Shown: positions 23,446 to 31,170 of the stretch, one piece after another
Numbering within the stretch: position 1 is the first letter of the stretch
Layout: each line of letters starts with the position of its first letter
Assembly: GCA_047639615.1 (NCBI GenBank)
Contig: JBLIOL010000020.1
Location: 1 to 31,170, forward strand
Length of the DNA stretch: 31,170 bases
Source of the DNA: CAYWNK01 sp047639615
Lineage (GTDB): Bacteria; Planctomycetota; UBA1135; GCA-002686595
Reading direction: 5' to 3'
Notes under the pieces: generated by a model
Seen by the model: only the letters and a program-made list of their open reading frames with translations
Told to the model about the DNA's origin: nothing
Databases searched by the model: none
Program-made: the position numbers and the translations under genes

Positions 23446-24510
23446 ATGATCCGCAAGGTCTTCATGGGATCGGTGCTGTGGACCATCCTGATCAGTCTGC
23501 TACACGTGCAGCTGAACGTGGGTTGGAGCGAGCTGGCGCGCAAGCTGCGCGTCCAAATGGGTGAGCAGCCCACGGAGTTGGTGGTGGGCTTTCTGCCCGT
23601 CACGTGACACCTAACCTGCCCGGTCACCAGTTGGGTGACCTCGCATTCGCACAAGGGCACGAAGTTCCCCTCGCGCAAGTTCACCGACTGGCCCACGGTG
23701 AAAGAGGCCCTGATTTCCGAGGAGGTCGGCGGCGTCTTCATCCTGGCGCCCCTGGCCATGCAGTTGGTGGCTGACGGCGTGCCCATCAAGGTGGTCTACC
23801 TGGGCCACCGGGACGGCACGGCCATCGTCGTGGGCAAGGATTCGAACATCCACGACTTCGGCGATCTGCGCGGCAAGACCGTGGCGATCCCGAGCCGCTT
23901 CGCCAACCAGAACGTGCTCATGCACCGCATGATGCGCGAGTGGAACATGGATCCGGATGCCATCGACCTGCGCGAGTTGCCCCCGCCGGAGCATCCGGTG
24001 GCGCTGCAGTCCAATTCCATTGACGGCTACATCGTGGGCGAGCCCTTCGCTGCCAAGGCGGAGCTGGATGGCTTCGGGCGCGTGCTCTACCACACTAAGG
24101 ACATCTGGCCGGACTTCATCTCCTGCGTGCTGGTGGTGCGCAACGACTTGATCGAGGAGAGCCCCGAGCTGGTTCAGGAGCTGGTGGACGGCATCGCGCG
24201 CTCCGGCAAGTGGCTCGACGACGACGTGGAGCACCGCATGGACGCGGCCGAAATGGCTGCGAAAAACTACTACTTTCAGCCGCCCGAGCTGCTCAAGTAC
24301 GTGCTCTCCAAGCCCGTGGATCGAGTCAAGTACACGCGCCTCACGCCCCTGCGCGAGGAGTTCGACGAGATCATGGAGTTGGCCTTCGACATCGGTGTGC
24401 TCAGTCGCCGGGTGGCCTTTAACGAGTACGCGGACGACACCTTTGCCACCGTGGCTTCCGAGCTGAGCTGGGACTTCGATGCCCTGCCGGGCAGTGAGGA
24501 GGACCTCTAG
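23446..24510 (+). CDS. ABC substrate-binding protein, candidate selenoprotein (in-frame TGA)
   Basis: From ATG 23446 one frame runs to the TAG at 24510, interrupted only by TGA at 23605-23607 (codon 54). Codons before it give a signal anchor (about 7-25) and LVVGFLPVT, the first strand of the SsuA/TauA/NMT1-type periplasmic-binding fold. Codons after it give HLTCPVTSW and a complete binding protein (IAPLAMQLVADGVPIK, VVYLGHRDGT, GKTVAIPSRFANQ, VGEPFAAKAELDG). As I recall, relatives have Cys where the TGA stands (VTCHLTCPVT), so the natural reading is selenocysteine in a U-x3-C motif; 354 residues in total. A SECIS-like hairpin follows. If TGA were a true stop, the rest would have no good start. 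Permease and ATPase genes follow directly. The transported substrate is unknown. Confidence 0.8.
23605..23640 (+). promoter_or_regulatory. Candidate UGA-Sec codon with bacterial SECIS-like hairpin
   Basis: TGA at 23605-23607 is followed by GGTCACC (23622-23628) and GGTGACC (23634-23640), a perfect 7-bp stem with the five-base loop AGTTG. Twenty-one bases lie between the TGA and the loop, and the second loop base is G. As I recall, the published bacterial SECIS rules ask for a spacing of about 16-37 bases, a small loop and G among its first two bases; all are met. The repeated Val-Thr codons alone could create such a stem. Confidence 0.6.
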
Positions 24511-25335
24511 ATGTTGATTACATTCATCGGCGTTTGCCTAGCTCTCGTCCTCTGGGGCGTTGGCGTGCGTTCACCCAAGCACCTGCGCTCCTGGCTCTTG
24601 CCCCTGGCCGTTACCGCTGGCCTGGTGGCTTTTTGGGATGCGAGCTGCGTGCTCTCCGGTACGCAGATCTTCCCGACGCCCCTGCAGACCTGGCACGCCA
24701 TGGGCGAGTTGATTGCGTCCGAGCGCCTACCCGGCGATATCTCGGCCAGCCTCTTCCGCGTGACATGGGGCTTTCTCCTGGCCGTGGCCGTGGGCATTCC
24801 CCTGGGCCTCGCGGTGGGTTGGTACACGCGCTGCTTCGAGGCGCTCAACCCGATCATTCAGGGCTTACGTCCGGTCTCGCCTATCGCTTGGATTCCCATC
24901 GCCATCCTCTGGTTTGGCATCGGGGACGGCGCGGGTGTCTATCTGATTTTCCTGTCGACTTTCTTTCCTGTCACCGTGGGTACCACGGCCGCCGTGCGAA
25001 ATATCTCCCAGGTGCACCGGCGTTCGGCGCTGAACTTTGGCGTGCAGGGCTTTGAGCTCTTCCGACGCGTGGTTCTACCCGCGGCTCTGCCGCAGATCAT
25101 CACCAGCTTGCGTATCGCCTTGGGCGTGGCTTGGCTTGTGATCGTTGCTGCAGAGATGGTCGGCATGGACTCGGGTCTCGGCTATCTAATCAACGACGCG
25201 CGCAACGCCGGCAGCCGCTATGACCTAGTGGTGGCCACCATGATCGTGATCGGCCTCTTGGGCATCCTGCTCGATTTCTTGATTCGCCGCCTCGAGCGGT
25301 TTGACGAAGTACGTTGGGGGTATGTAGATCGATGA
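24511..25335 (+). CDS. ABC transporter permease (SsuC/TauC/NrtB type)
   Basis: The 274-residue protein has about six or seven membrane helices and the binding-protein-dependent permease domain. The cytoplasmic EAA-like loop is visible around NFGVQGFELFRRVVLPAALP, the contact site for the ATPase. Motifs RPVSPIAWIPIAILWFGIG and FLSTFFPVT are typical of the nitrate/sulfonate/taurine/thiamine-precursor importers. The ATG follows the binding-protein stop directly, with AGGAGG at 24497-24502. It forms the inner-membrane pore of the importer encoded by this three-gene operon. The substrate cannot be deduced. Confidence 0.95.
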   Translation: MLITFIGVCLALVLWGVGVRSPKHLRSWLLPLAVTAGLVAFWDASCVLSGTQIFPTPLQTWHAMGELIASERLPGDISASLFRVTWGFLLAVAVGIPLGLAVGWYTRCFEALNPIIQGLRPVSPIAWIPIAILWFGIGDGAGVYLIFLSTFFPVTVGTTAAVRNISQVHRRSALNFGVQGFELFRRVVLPAALPQIITSLRIALGVAWLVIVAAEMVGMDSGLGYLINDARNAGSRYDLVVATMIVIGLLGILLDFLIRRLERFDEVRWGYVDR

Positions 25336-26093
25336 GCTCTGGTCAACCTAAAATTGTGTTCGAGGGAGTCTCTAAGAGCTTCGAGAAGAAGGGCGTGCCC
25401 CTCGAAGTTCTGCAGGACATCACTCTCTCCGTCGAGGAGTCCGAGTTGGTCTGCCTGCTGGGGCCTTCGGGTTGCGGTAAGTCGACCTTACTCAACATCG
25501 CCGGCGGATTCGAAAAACCCACCACGGGCACCGTCGCCATCGATGGCCAGCAGGTACAGGGGCCGGACCCGCGGCGCGTGTTCGTGTTCCAGGAGTACGG
25601 GATCTTTCCGTGGTCATCCGTCTGGGACAATGTGGCCCTCGGCCTGCGGCATCTCTCCAAGGACAAGCAGCACGAGATCGCCGCGCAGGTGATCGAATTG
25701 GTGGGACTCGAAGGCTTCGAAAGGGCCTACCCGGGGGAACTCTCCGGTGGCATGAAGCAGCGCGTGGAGGTGGCCAGAGCTTTGGCTGTCTCGCCCGATG
25801 TGATCTACATGGACGAGCCCTTCGGTGCACTGGATTCGTTGACGCGTTTGACCATGCGCTCCGAGTTGGTGCGCATCTGGAAGGACCAGAAGCCCACCAT
25901 TCTATTCGTGACCCACGACGTGGATGAGGCCATTCAATTGGCCGAACGCATCGTGGTCTTCAGCGCGCGCCCCGGTCGCATCGCCGGCGTGGAGCACTTG
26001 AGCATGGAGCATCCGCGGGACATCACGAGTCCCGAGTACGCGCAGATCAAGAGCCGCTTGTACGGACTCTTGGGCGTTAGTCAGCTGGTCTAG
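25332..26093 (+). CDS. ABC transporter ATP-binding protein (SsuB/TauB/NrtD type)
   Basis: The 253-residue ATPase has Walker A GPSGCGKST (44-52), Q-loop FQEYGIFPW, signature LSGGMKQRVEVARAL (137-151), Walker B with DEPFGALDSLT (161-171) and switch His in FVTHDVDEA (H195). The wording of the Q-loop and D-loop is that of the nitrate/sulfonate/taurine importer branch. The start is the ATG at 25332, overlapping the permease TGA by four bases; an upstream TTG at 25314 is less likely. It powers uptake by the preceding permease. Its last four bases overlap the convergent lipoprotein gene. Confidence 0.96.
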   Translation: MSSGQPKIVFEGVSKSFEKKGVPLEVLQDITLSVEESELVCLLGPSGCGKSTLLNIAGGFEKPTTGTVAIDGQQVQGPDPRRVFVFQEYGIFPWSSVWDNVALGLRHLSKDKQHEIAAQVIELVGLEGFERAYPGELSGGMKQRVEVARALAVSPDVIYMDEPFGALDSLTRLTMRSELVRIWKDQKPTILFVTHDVDEAIQLAERIVVFSARPGRIAGVEHLSMEHPRDITSPEYAQIKSRLYGLLGVSQLV

Positions 26094-26614
26094 CCATCGA
26101 GCAGGAAGCGCTCCGGAAGGGGCGCTTCCTGGCTGGCGTACTGGGTGCTGAAGGAGACCAGCTTCCATTGGCCCAGGTCGCGCGCTAGTTGGATGCTGTC
26201 CAGGCCGCGGGTTTGGACTTCGCCATTGGTGGGTAGGAAACCCTCGAAAGCCACCCAGGCGTGGGCGATGCCGCCGAAGAGCTCGATGCGCACGCAGAGG
26301 ACGCGCTCGTGCAGGCCGGTCGTATGGAACTCGCCCGTGCGCACCCAAGTTTTGAAGTCGGCGAGGAAGGTGCTCGCGTCGGATGCGGTGGGTGTGCGCC
26401 TGGAGTTCGCAGGCGAAACGAAGGTCGCTCCCTCCAGGAAGTGCGCGCCCATGGTTTCCCAGTCGGGCTCGCGATCCCCCTCGAAGTCGAAGGCTGCATA
26501 GAGCGAGTCGATCACTTGCCGCGCGTCGGATGCGGCCTGTGAGGAGGGTTGTGCCGGGGGCGTCTGGCACGCGGCGAGTAGCAGTGCGGCTACGGCTAAG
26601 GGAAGTCGGTGCAT
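26090..26614 (-). CDS. NTF2/SnoaL-like lipoprotein
   Basis: The 174-residue product begins with MHRLPLAVAALLLAAC, a clear lipobox with Cys at 16. A Pro/Ser/Gln-rich linker leads to a domain of about 130 residues starting DARQVIDSLYAAFDFEGD and containing MGAHFLEGATFVSP, AHAWVAFEGF and GQWKLVSFSTQYA. That layout is typical of NTF2-like (SnoaL/DUF4440) cone folds, used both as small enzymes and as ligand-binding domains. No catalytic set can be named. It is co-directional with, and close to, the SGNH-like lipoprotein gene upstream. Confidence 0.8.
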   Translation of the reverse strand: MHRLPLAVAALLLAACQTPPAQPSSQAASDARQVIDSLYAAFDFEGDREPDWETMGAHFLEGATFVSPANSRRTPTASDASTFLADFKTWVRTGEFHTTGLHERVLCVRIELFGGIAHAWVAFEGFLPTNGEVQTRGLDSIQLARDLGQWKLVSFSTQYASQEAPLPERFLLDG

Positions 26615-26619
26615 GGGGG

Positions 26620-27525
26620 CTAGTGAGCTTGTCTGAGGCTACGGATGCGGTCCTTGCGGGCGCGTGCGGCGTCGCGCTGGTGCTTGGTTCGATCGACGCT
26701 GAGCTGGCGAATCACAGCAGGGTTCCACTGAATGTGGTGCGCCGCGAGGCCGGCTTGCTCTTCGATGAACACGTTCATAGCGATCAAGAGCAGGGCGATA
26801 CTGCCGTCTAGGGTCGGGTGCAGGTGGTCCTGTTGGATCAGGACGTCTGGGCCGCCGGTGATTACGCCGCTGTGGGGGAGCTTGATCGCATTGCCAGCGA
26901 GAGCTTCCGCGGCGAAGTACTCGAAGGGTGCCAAGCTGACTCGCGGGCGTGCCTGGGCCCAGGCGCGAATGCGTTGGTTGCAGAGTGCGCGCGTGGCTTC
27001 GCTTGGGATCTTGTGCGGCGGGATGATCGGTCCGCCGAAGATCCGGTGGCGACCGCTCAGTGCGTAGGTGATGTCCGGTAGATCGCCCACGAGCATGGGG
27101 CTGGGCAAGCGGTCGAGCAGCGCTAGGCCGAGTTCCAAACGCTCGACGCGTTGCTCCTCGGCTAGCTCTCCGTGAACGAACCAGAACAGGAAGTCCACGG
27201 CGATCACGAGCGTCGCCTGGTGCTCGACGGTGGCGTCGACCAGGGTCGTGCCCACGCCCACCGGGCTCTTGAACATGAAGTAGGTGCCCAGGTCCAGGAT
27301 TGGCGCCGCCTCGGGGCCACGCGCCTGCGGGGCGAGCACGGACTCCAGGACGGGCACTAGGCTGACCTCGGCGCCGAGCTCGTGCCGCAGGCCTGCACCG
27401 GAACTCATGCTGGCGCCGATGACCGCCACTCGGTCGAGGAGGGGCGCGTGCTTGGGAGTGAGACTGGTAGTGCTACAGCCGGCGAGGAGGGCCGCCAGCG
27501 CGAGCAGGGAGAGGATGGGCTTCAT
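26620..27525 (-). CDS. SGNH-hydrolase-like lipoprotein
   Basis: The 301-residue product has a lipoprotein signal ending LLAGC (Cys 17). VAVIGASMSSGAGL (about 33-46) matches block I of SGNH/GDSL hydrolases with S39 as possible nucleophile, and DHLHPT (233-238) matches block V with D233 and H236. GDLPDI near 147 may be the block III region, although a clear Gly-x-Asn-Asp is not visible, so the oxyanion residues are uncertain. Members cleave acyl esters of lipids or polysaccharides. The last 30 residues are basic. Five bases separate it from the NTF2-like gene, so the two are likely one operon of envelope lipoproteins. Confidence 0.75.
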   Translation of the reverse strand: MKPILSLLALAALLAGCSTTSLTPKHAPLLDRVAVIGASMSSGAGLRHELGAEVSLVPVLESVLAPQARGPEAAPILDLGTYFMFKSPVGVGTTLVDATVEHQATLVIAVDFLFWFVHGELAEEQRVERLELGLALLDRLPSPMLVGDLPDITYALSGRHRIFGGPIIPPHKIPSEATRALCNQRIRAWAQARPRVSLAPFEYFAAEALAGNAIKLPHSGVITGGPDVLIQQDHLHPTLDGSIALLLIAMNVFIEEQAGLAAHHIQWNPAVIRQLSVDRTKHQRDAARARKDRIRSLRQAH

Positions 27526-27575
27526 GGGCGGGTCTTCTGGAAAGGCCGAAAGTCTAGCCTCCCGGTCCGTAGGGG

Positions 27576-27785
27576 TTGTGTGAGGTGAGCCTCTGGGCGG
27601 AGGAGGAGCAGGAGCAGTTGGTGCTCTGCCTGCGTGGCAAGCGCGAGGCCCTAGTGCACGCGGGCAAGGCGACCTTCCGTTCCGATGACGGTTTTGTCGT
27701 CTTCCAGGGCGACGGAGAGCATGCCGACGGTTTGCTCTACGTGCACGATTCCGGGTCCGTACGTATGCTCAAGCGCGTGGACTGA
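27576..27785 (+). CDS. Small protein of unknown function
   Basis: A 66-69-residue protein, starting at GTG 27576 or GTG 27585; neither has a convincing ribosome-binding site. The product is acidic at the start (WAEEEQEQLVLCLRGKREA) and beta-strand-like later (GFVVFQGDG, GLLYVHDSGSVRML). Third codon positions favour G and C as in neighbouring genes, which supports real coding. It is divergent from the SGNH-like gene and convergent with the oxidoreductase gene, two bases from its stop. I recognise no family. Confidence 0.5.
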   Translation: MCEVSLWAEEEQEQLVLCLRGKREALVHAGKATFRSDDGFVVFQGDGEHADGLLYVHDSGSVRMLKRVD

Positions 27786-27787
27786 GC

Positions 27788-29254
27788 CTACTCGGTCGGC
27801 TGGCAGGGCGGGGCCAAGAGGCGCCGCTTGCCGTCGGAACTCATGGCGACTTGGCCGCCGCGATCGGGCGTCTCCAGGTGCTTGTCCCAGAGCTGGCAGG
27901 TGACCTGCTTGTGGCGCTGGTCGAGGGCTTCGCAGTAGTTGGTGTAGAGGCAGCGCGCGACGGCTTCGCCCTTACCCGTGCGCATCTTCAGCCACCAGTC
28001 GGGGTCGGCCAGGGATTGGCGTGCGGCGCCGACCAGGTCGCAGTCCAGATCGTGCAGGGCGGCTTCCATCTGACGGAAGGTGGCGAGTCCCCCGGCGCCG
28101 ATGACCGGCTGTTTGAGGCCTGCTTCGCGCAGGGCGGCGCGGATGGCATTGGAGAGGTGTAGGTTGCGGCCGAAGGGGCCGCGCTCGTCGATGCGAACGG
28201 TGGGCATGCACTCGTGGCCGCTCTCGCCGGTGTACGGGTAGGAGGCGGCGCCGACCTTGGGTTGGCGCGCGTCCTCGAACTTGCCGCCCTTGCTGACGGA
28301 GACGAAGTCCAGGCCGGCGCGGCACAGGGCTAGGGAGTAGTGCACGGCATCGGGTAGGCGGCTACCACCGTCGATGACCTCATCGCCCAGTAGACGGCAG
28401 CCCACGGTGTAGTCCGCGCCCACGCGCTCGCGTACGGCGCCGAGCACCTCTATGGGCAAGCGCACGCGTGCGTCGGGAGTGCCGCCGTAGCCGTCCGCGC
28501 GATCGTTGCGCGCGGAGAGGAAGGAGGCCATGGTGTAGGCGTGGGCGAAGTGCAACTCGACGCCGTCGAAGCCGGCCGCTTGGGCGCGGCCGGCGGCGCT
28601 CGCGAAGAGCTCGGGCAGTACCTTCGGCAGCTCGGCGATGTGCGGCAAATGCGTGTCGGTGACGCGCTCGCGGGAGCCGAACTCCAGGTCTTCGCGCTGA
28701 CGCTCGGGCAGTAGCTCGAGAAGGGTTTCATGGGGCAAAGCCAGCAGGGTCGCGCGCACGGCTTCCTCGTCCGCGTCCAGCAACTCGGCACAGCCTGGCT
28801 GGCTGGCGAGGCCCGCGCGTAGGGCCTTGTCCACGGGTAGAAAGCGCCGCACGTAGTCTTCTTTGACCGGACGCCTGCGTATGCGCAGGAAGTCGATGAT
28901 CTGAATCAGCAGCCGCGTTTCGCCGCCTGAGCGTTCGCGCACCACCTCAACCAGCTTGCGCAGGCCGTCCACGTAGCGGTCGTGACCGATGCGCAGCAAG
29001 GGGCCCGAGGGCACGTCGCGGATGCCTGTGGCTTCGACCACGAGCACGCCTGGCCGGCCGTCGGCGAAGCGGCCATACCAGTCGAGCACCTCGGGCGTCA
29101 TCTCGCCCGCATCGGAGGCGCGCCAGGGAACCATGGCCGGCACCCAGCCGCGGTTGGCCGCGGTGAAGGCGCCCACGCGGATCGGCGAGTAGAGCCGGCT
29201 CTCCGCGGCGACGGCTGCGCTGGGCCAGCCGGCCTCGGGTAGGGGGTGTTTCAT
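27788..29254 (-). CDS. Old-Yellow-Enzyme-family NADH:flavin oxidoreductase
   Basis: The 488-residue protein has the FMN-binding barrel of OYE/2,4-dienoyl-CoA reductase N-terminal type: GFDGVELHFAHAYTMASFLS with NDRADGYGG is the family hallmark, and VIGAGGLAT and DLVGAARQSLADPDW are the C-terminal phosphate-binding strands. There is an unusual insertion of about 70 residues after LIQIIDFLRIRRRP. Near the end CLYTNYCEALDQRHKQVTC recalls the FeS Cys motif of dienoyl-CoA reductase, but one of the four Cys is missing, so a cluster is doubtful. The NAD-binding second half of that enzyme is absent. The start overlaps the stop of the exported-protein gene by four bases. The substrate is unknown. Confidence 0.9.
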   Translation of the reverse strand: MKHPLPEAGWPSAAVAAESRLYSPIRVGAFTAANRGWVPAMVPWRASDAGEMTPEVLDWYGRFADGRPGVLVVEATGIRDVPSGPLLRIGHDRYVDGLRKLVEVVRERSGGETRLLIQIIDFLRIRRRPVKEDYVRRFLPVDKALRAGLASQPGCAELLDADEEAVRATLLALPHETLLELLPERQREDLEFGSRERVTDTHLPHIAELPKVLPELFASAAGRAQAAGFDGVELHFAHAYTMASFLSARNDRADGYGGTPDARVRLPIEVLGAVRERVGADYTVGCRLLGDEVIDGGSRLPDAVHYSLALCRAGLDFVSVSKGGKFEDARQPKVGAASYPYTGESGHECMPTVRIDERGPFGRNLHLSNAIRAALREAGLKQPVIGAGGLATFRQMEAALHDLDCDLVGAARQSLADPDWWLKMRTGKGEAVARCLYTNYCEALDQRHKQVTCQLWDKHLETPDRGGQVAMSSDGKRRLLAPPCQPTE

Positions 29255-30006
29255 TTGTCCTCAGCCGGCGCTTGTACGGGCGGCAGTTCCTTCTTCAGCA
29301 GGATGCTAAAGAGTTCCAGGGCTACGCGCTCGAGCTCCGGCGCGTCCTTCAGGTCTCCGCTGACGAGATAGACGCTGGCTTTGAACTTGGGCATGCGCGC
29401 GATCAGGCTGACGCTGGTCTTGGATTTGGATGCGGTCAGGACAAGATCCTGGTCGCGCCAGGTGCGCGTCTGCTTGCCGGTGAGCAGGTGCTTGGCCGCG
29501 GTCCAGAGATTGGCTTCCTTGCTCGTGCGGGCTTTCTCGATCCAGCCTTCCAGATAGATCAGTTCCATGCCCGAGGTCTTCAGCGCCCCCGTGGACTCGA
29601 TGCTCGACATGGACATGAGCGCCAGTCGTAGGGGATCGAGCTGGGCCTTCATTTTTGACCGAAGGGCCTCGGCCAGCTTGGGGCCCAGCTGCGCGCCGAG
29701 CTCAGGGATGCGAATGGTCGCTTGGAAGTGGAAGGGATCCTCCGGCTCACCGTCGTTTCGCAAGGGAAGGCGATTGCCGAAGGCTCCTAGGGACTGGCAT
29801 TCGCCGTAACGGAAGACCAGGCCTAGACGCCAAGGACCCTGACGGTCTCCCCAATCTCCAAGGGCGCCGATCAGGGTGGAGCGGCTGCCTAGAGTCCGCG
29901 CGAGCATGCCCAGTGGGCGAGTCTTGTCGAGGGGCGTATGCGGCGGCTCCTGCGCATGCAGGGGCGCCGCCAAAACGATCGGGAGAATGTATCGGAGCCA
30001 GCCCAT
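29251..30006 (-). CDS. Exported protein of unknown function
   Basis: The 251-residue product starts MGWLRYILPIVLAAPLHAQ, a signal peptide with likely cleavage after LHA. The mature part contains a Lys-rich helical segment (LGPKLAEALRSKMKAQLDPL) and strands such as QDLVLTASKS and FKASVYLVSGDL. No Cys-based or catalytic motif is visible and I recognise no family. It is translationally coupled (ATGA overlap) to the Old-Yellow-Enzyme gene, so the two may share a pathway even though one is periplasmic. It is divergent from the SDR gene with only 36 bases between. Confidence 0.75.
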   Translation of the reverse strand: MGWLRYILPIVLAAPLHAQEPPHTPLDKTRPLGMLARTLGSRSTLIGALGDWGDRQGPWRLGLVFRYGECQSLGAFGNRLPLRNDGEPEDPFHFQATIRIPELGAQLGPKLAEALRSKMKAQLDPLRLALMSMSSIESTGALKTSGMELIYLEGWIEKARTSKEANLWTAAKHLLTGKQTRTWRDQDLVLTASKSKTSVSLIARMPKFKASVYLVSGDLKDAPELERVALELFSILLKKELPPVQAPAEDK

Positions 30007-30042
30007 GGGCTGAAGGTAGCGCAGAACGCTACGGTAGGGAGC

Positions 30043-30846
30043 ATGAGCACACGGAAGGTGGCACTTGTGACTGGCGCGGCAGGCGGAATTGGGTCGGAGT
30101 TGTGTCGGCAGTTGAGCGCGGCGGGCGCCTGCGTGGTGGTGGCTGGACGGCGTATGGAGCCGGCCGAGGCCCTGGCGGCGGAGTTGGTGGCGGCCGGGGG
30201 CGAGGCCTTCGCCCTGCAGTTAGATGTGGCTGAAGCGGACTCCATCGGGCCCGCAATGGAGCGCGCTCAAGCGGCGCTAGGACCTATCGATTGGGTGGTG
30301 TCTAACGCTGGCATTGCTATCAGTGCACCGCTCCTGCGCAGCGCCGAGCAGGGCCTCTTCGAGCGCCACATGCAGGTTAATTTCCACGGAGCGCGGCGTG
30401 TCGTTGAGGCGCTTTTACCCGGGCAAATCGAGCGCGGTTATGGCCGGGTGGTGCAGATCGCCAGCTCGGCGGCGCTCGTGGGCTACGCTTATGTGGCCGC
30501 TTACGTGGCCTCCAAGCACGCGCTCCTGGGCTACACCCGCTCGGCTGCCCTCGAACTAAAGAACAAGGGCATCGCCCTGGGCGCCGTGTGTCCGCACTAC
30601 GTGGACTCGCCTATGACCGAGGCCAGCATTGCGCGCATCGTCGAGACCACGGAACTCACGCCCGAGGCAGCGCGTGCGTTCTTTGCTAAGCAAAACCCCG
30701 GCGGCGAATTGGTGAGTGTGGCCGAAGTGGCGCAGGCCTGCTTGGCTATGCTCTCCAGCAACATCACCGGTCGCGTCATGGAACTCACCGGCGGGGCTAC
30801 CGTCGAAATCGAAAGCGGCTGGGAACTCAGTCAAGTAGGGCACTGA
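30043..30846 (+). CDS. Short-chain dehydrogenase/reductase
   Basis: The 267-residue protein is a classical SDR: TGAAGGIG (10-17) binds the dinucleotide, SNAG (87-90) stands for the usual NNAG, and the catalytic residues are Ser 141/142, Y154 and K158 (YVASK). VCPHYVDSPMT is the substrate-loop region. VVAGRRMEP after strand 2 has Arg residues that would favour NADPH, tentatively. The frame is open upstream to 29938, but the ATG at 30043 places the Rossmann motif at the normal position. It is one base from the RidA-family gene, so they form an operon; the substrate is unknown. Confidence 0.95.
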   Translation: MSTRKVALVTGAAGGIGSELCRQLSAAGACVVVAGRRMEPAEALAAELVAAGGEAFALQLDVAEADSIGPAMERAQAALGPIDWVVSNAGIAISAPLLRSAEQGLFERHMQVNFHGARRVVEALLPGQIERGYGRVVQIASSAALVGYAYVAAYVASKHALLGYTRSAALELKNKGIALGAVCPHYVDSPMTEASIARIVETTELTPEAARAFFAKQNPGGELVSVAEVAQACLAMLSSNITGRVMELTGGATVEIESGWELSQVGH

Positions 30847-30847
30847 A

Positions 30848-31170
30848 ATGAAGCAGGAAGTAATCCATCCCGAGGGCTGGGCGCCGGCCAAGGGCTACGC
30901 CAACGGCGTGCTCGTCACGGGCGGCGGGCCGACGCTCTACGTGGCCGGGCAAGTGGCCTGGGATGCGGACCAACAGATCGTCGGCGTCGGCGACATGGGC
31001 GCGCAGTTCACTCAGGTGCTGCGCAATATCATGGCGGTGGTAGAGGCCGCCGGCGGCAAGGCTGAGCACATCGTGCGCATGACAGCCTTCGTTACCGACA
31101 AGCATGCGTACATGGATTCCACCAAGGCCATCGGCGCAGCCTGGCGCGAGCTTCTCGGCCGGCACTTTCC
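30848..31170 (+). CDS. RidA/YjgF/YER057c-family protein (partial)
   Basis: The ATG at 30848 lies one base after the SDR stop; 107 codons are present before the right edge, out of about 130 normally. KGYANGVLVTGG, TLYVAGQVAWDAD, QVLRNIMAVVEAAGG and IVRMTAFVTD are the standard RidA-family segments. The conserved late Arg that binds the enamine/imine carboxylate lies outside the window. RidA members hydrolyse reactive enamines or imines, and several relatives act in catabolic operons. Pairing with an SDR suggests a small catabolic pathway rather than housekeeping RidA; this is inference. Confidence 0.9.
   Translation, partial: MKQEVIHPEGWAPAKGYANGVLVTGGGPTLYVAGQVAWDADQQIVGVGDMGAQFTQVLRNIMAVVEAAGGKAEHIVRMTAFVTDKHAYMDSTKAIGAAWRELLGRHF

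Noticed and set aside
23446..24510. Substrate-binding gene as a simple nonsense pseudogene
   Set aside because: Only one stop interrupts the frame, all other family motifs and the permease and ATPase genes are intact, and the TGA falls on an expected Cys with a SECIS-like hairpin after it. A pseudogene remains possible if sel genes are absent.

Overview
This is a high-GC window from a Gram-negative bacterium: it encodes lipoproteins, signal-peptide proteins ending in aromatic residues like outer-membrane barrels, and several multiheme cytochromes. The abundance of FHA domains, the many starts without a clear Shine-Dalgarno, and the multidomain fusions would suit Planctomycetota or a similar lineage, but no marker gene here fixes the phylum.

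Left part (1-7.4 kb). A membrane-anchored coiled-coil protein runs off the left edge on the minus strand and is built from exact 42-codon repeats. It diverges from an HrpB-type DEAH helicase. Two small paralogous barrel-like exported proteins and a Nudix/metallo-beta-lactamase fusion follow on the plus strand. A decayed ECF sigma factor lies convergent to the fusion gene.

Centre (7.4-21.1 kb). Two divergent operons look like one electron-transfer machine. The minus operon runs FHA-flavin reductase-[2Fe-2S] ferredoxin, then a tail-anchored dual-FHA protein, a five-helix cytochrome b-like protein, a cyclic-nucleotide-domain protein carrying four [4Fe-4S] motifs, and an FHA-TM-15-heme cytochrome. 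The plus operon runs a 17-heme exported cytochrome, a five-heme lipoprotein cytochrome and an outer-membrane barrel. Read together they suggest a route from cytoplasmic NAD(P)H through the inner membrane and periplasm to the outer membrane, with FHA and cyclic-nucleotide domains as possible assembly or gating devices. A strong bidirectional hairpin and a lone receiver-domain protein close this region.

Right part (21.1-31.2 kb). A PLP-dependent decarboxylase diverges from an ABC importer operon (substrate-binding protein, permease, ATPase). The substrate-binding gene has an in-frame TGA where relatives, as I recall, carry cysteine in a Cys-x3-Cys motif; a hairpin with bacterial SECIS geometry follows it, so this is a candidate selenoprotein. 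The operon leader holds a stem-loop plus an intrinsic terminator just before the start codon. Then come an NTF2-like lipoprotein, an SGNH-hydrolase-like lipoprotein, a tiny unknown gene, an Old-Yellow-Enzyme-type oxidoreductase coupled to an exported unknown protein, and an SDR dehydrogenase followed by a RidA-family gene cut by the right edge. No rRNA, tRNA, CRISPR array or insertion sequence was seen.
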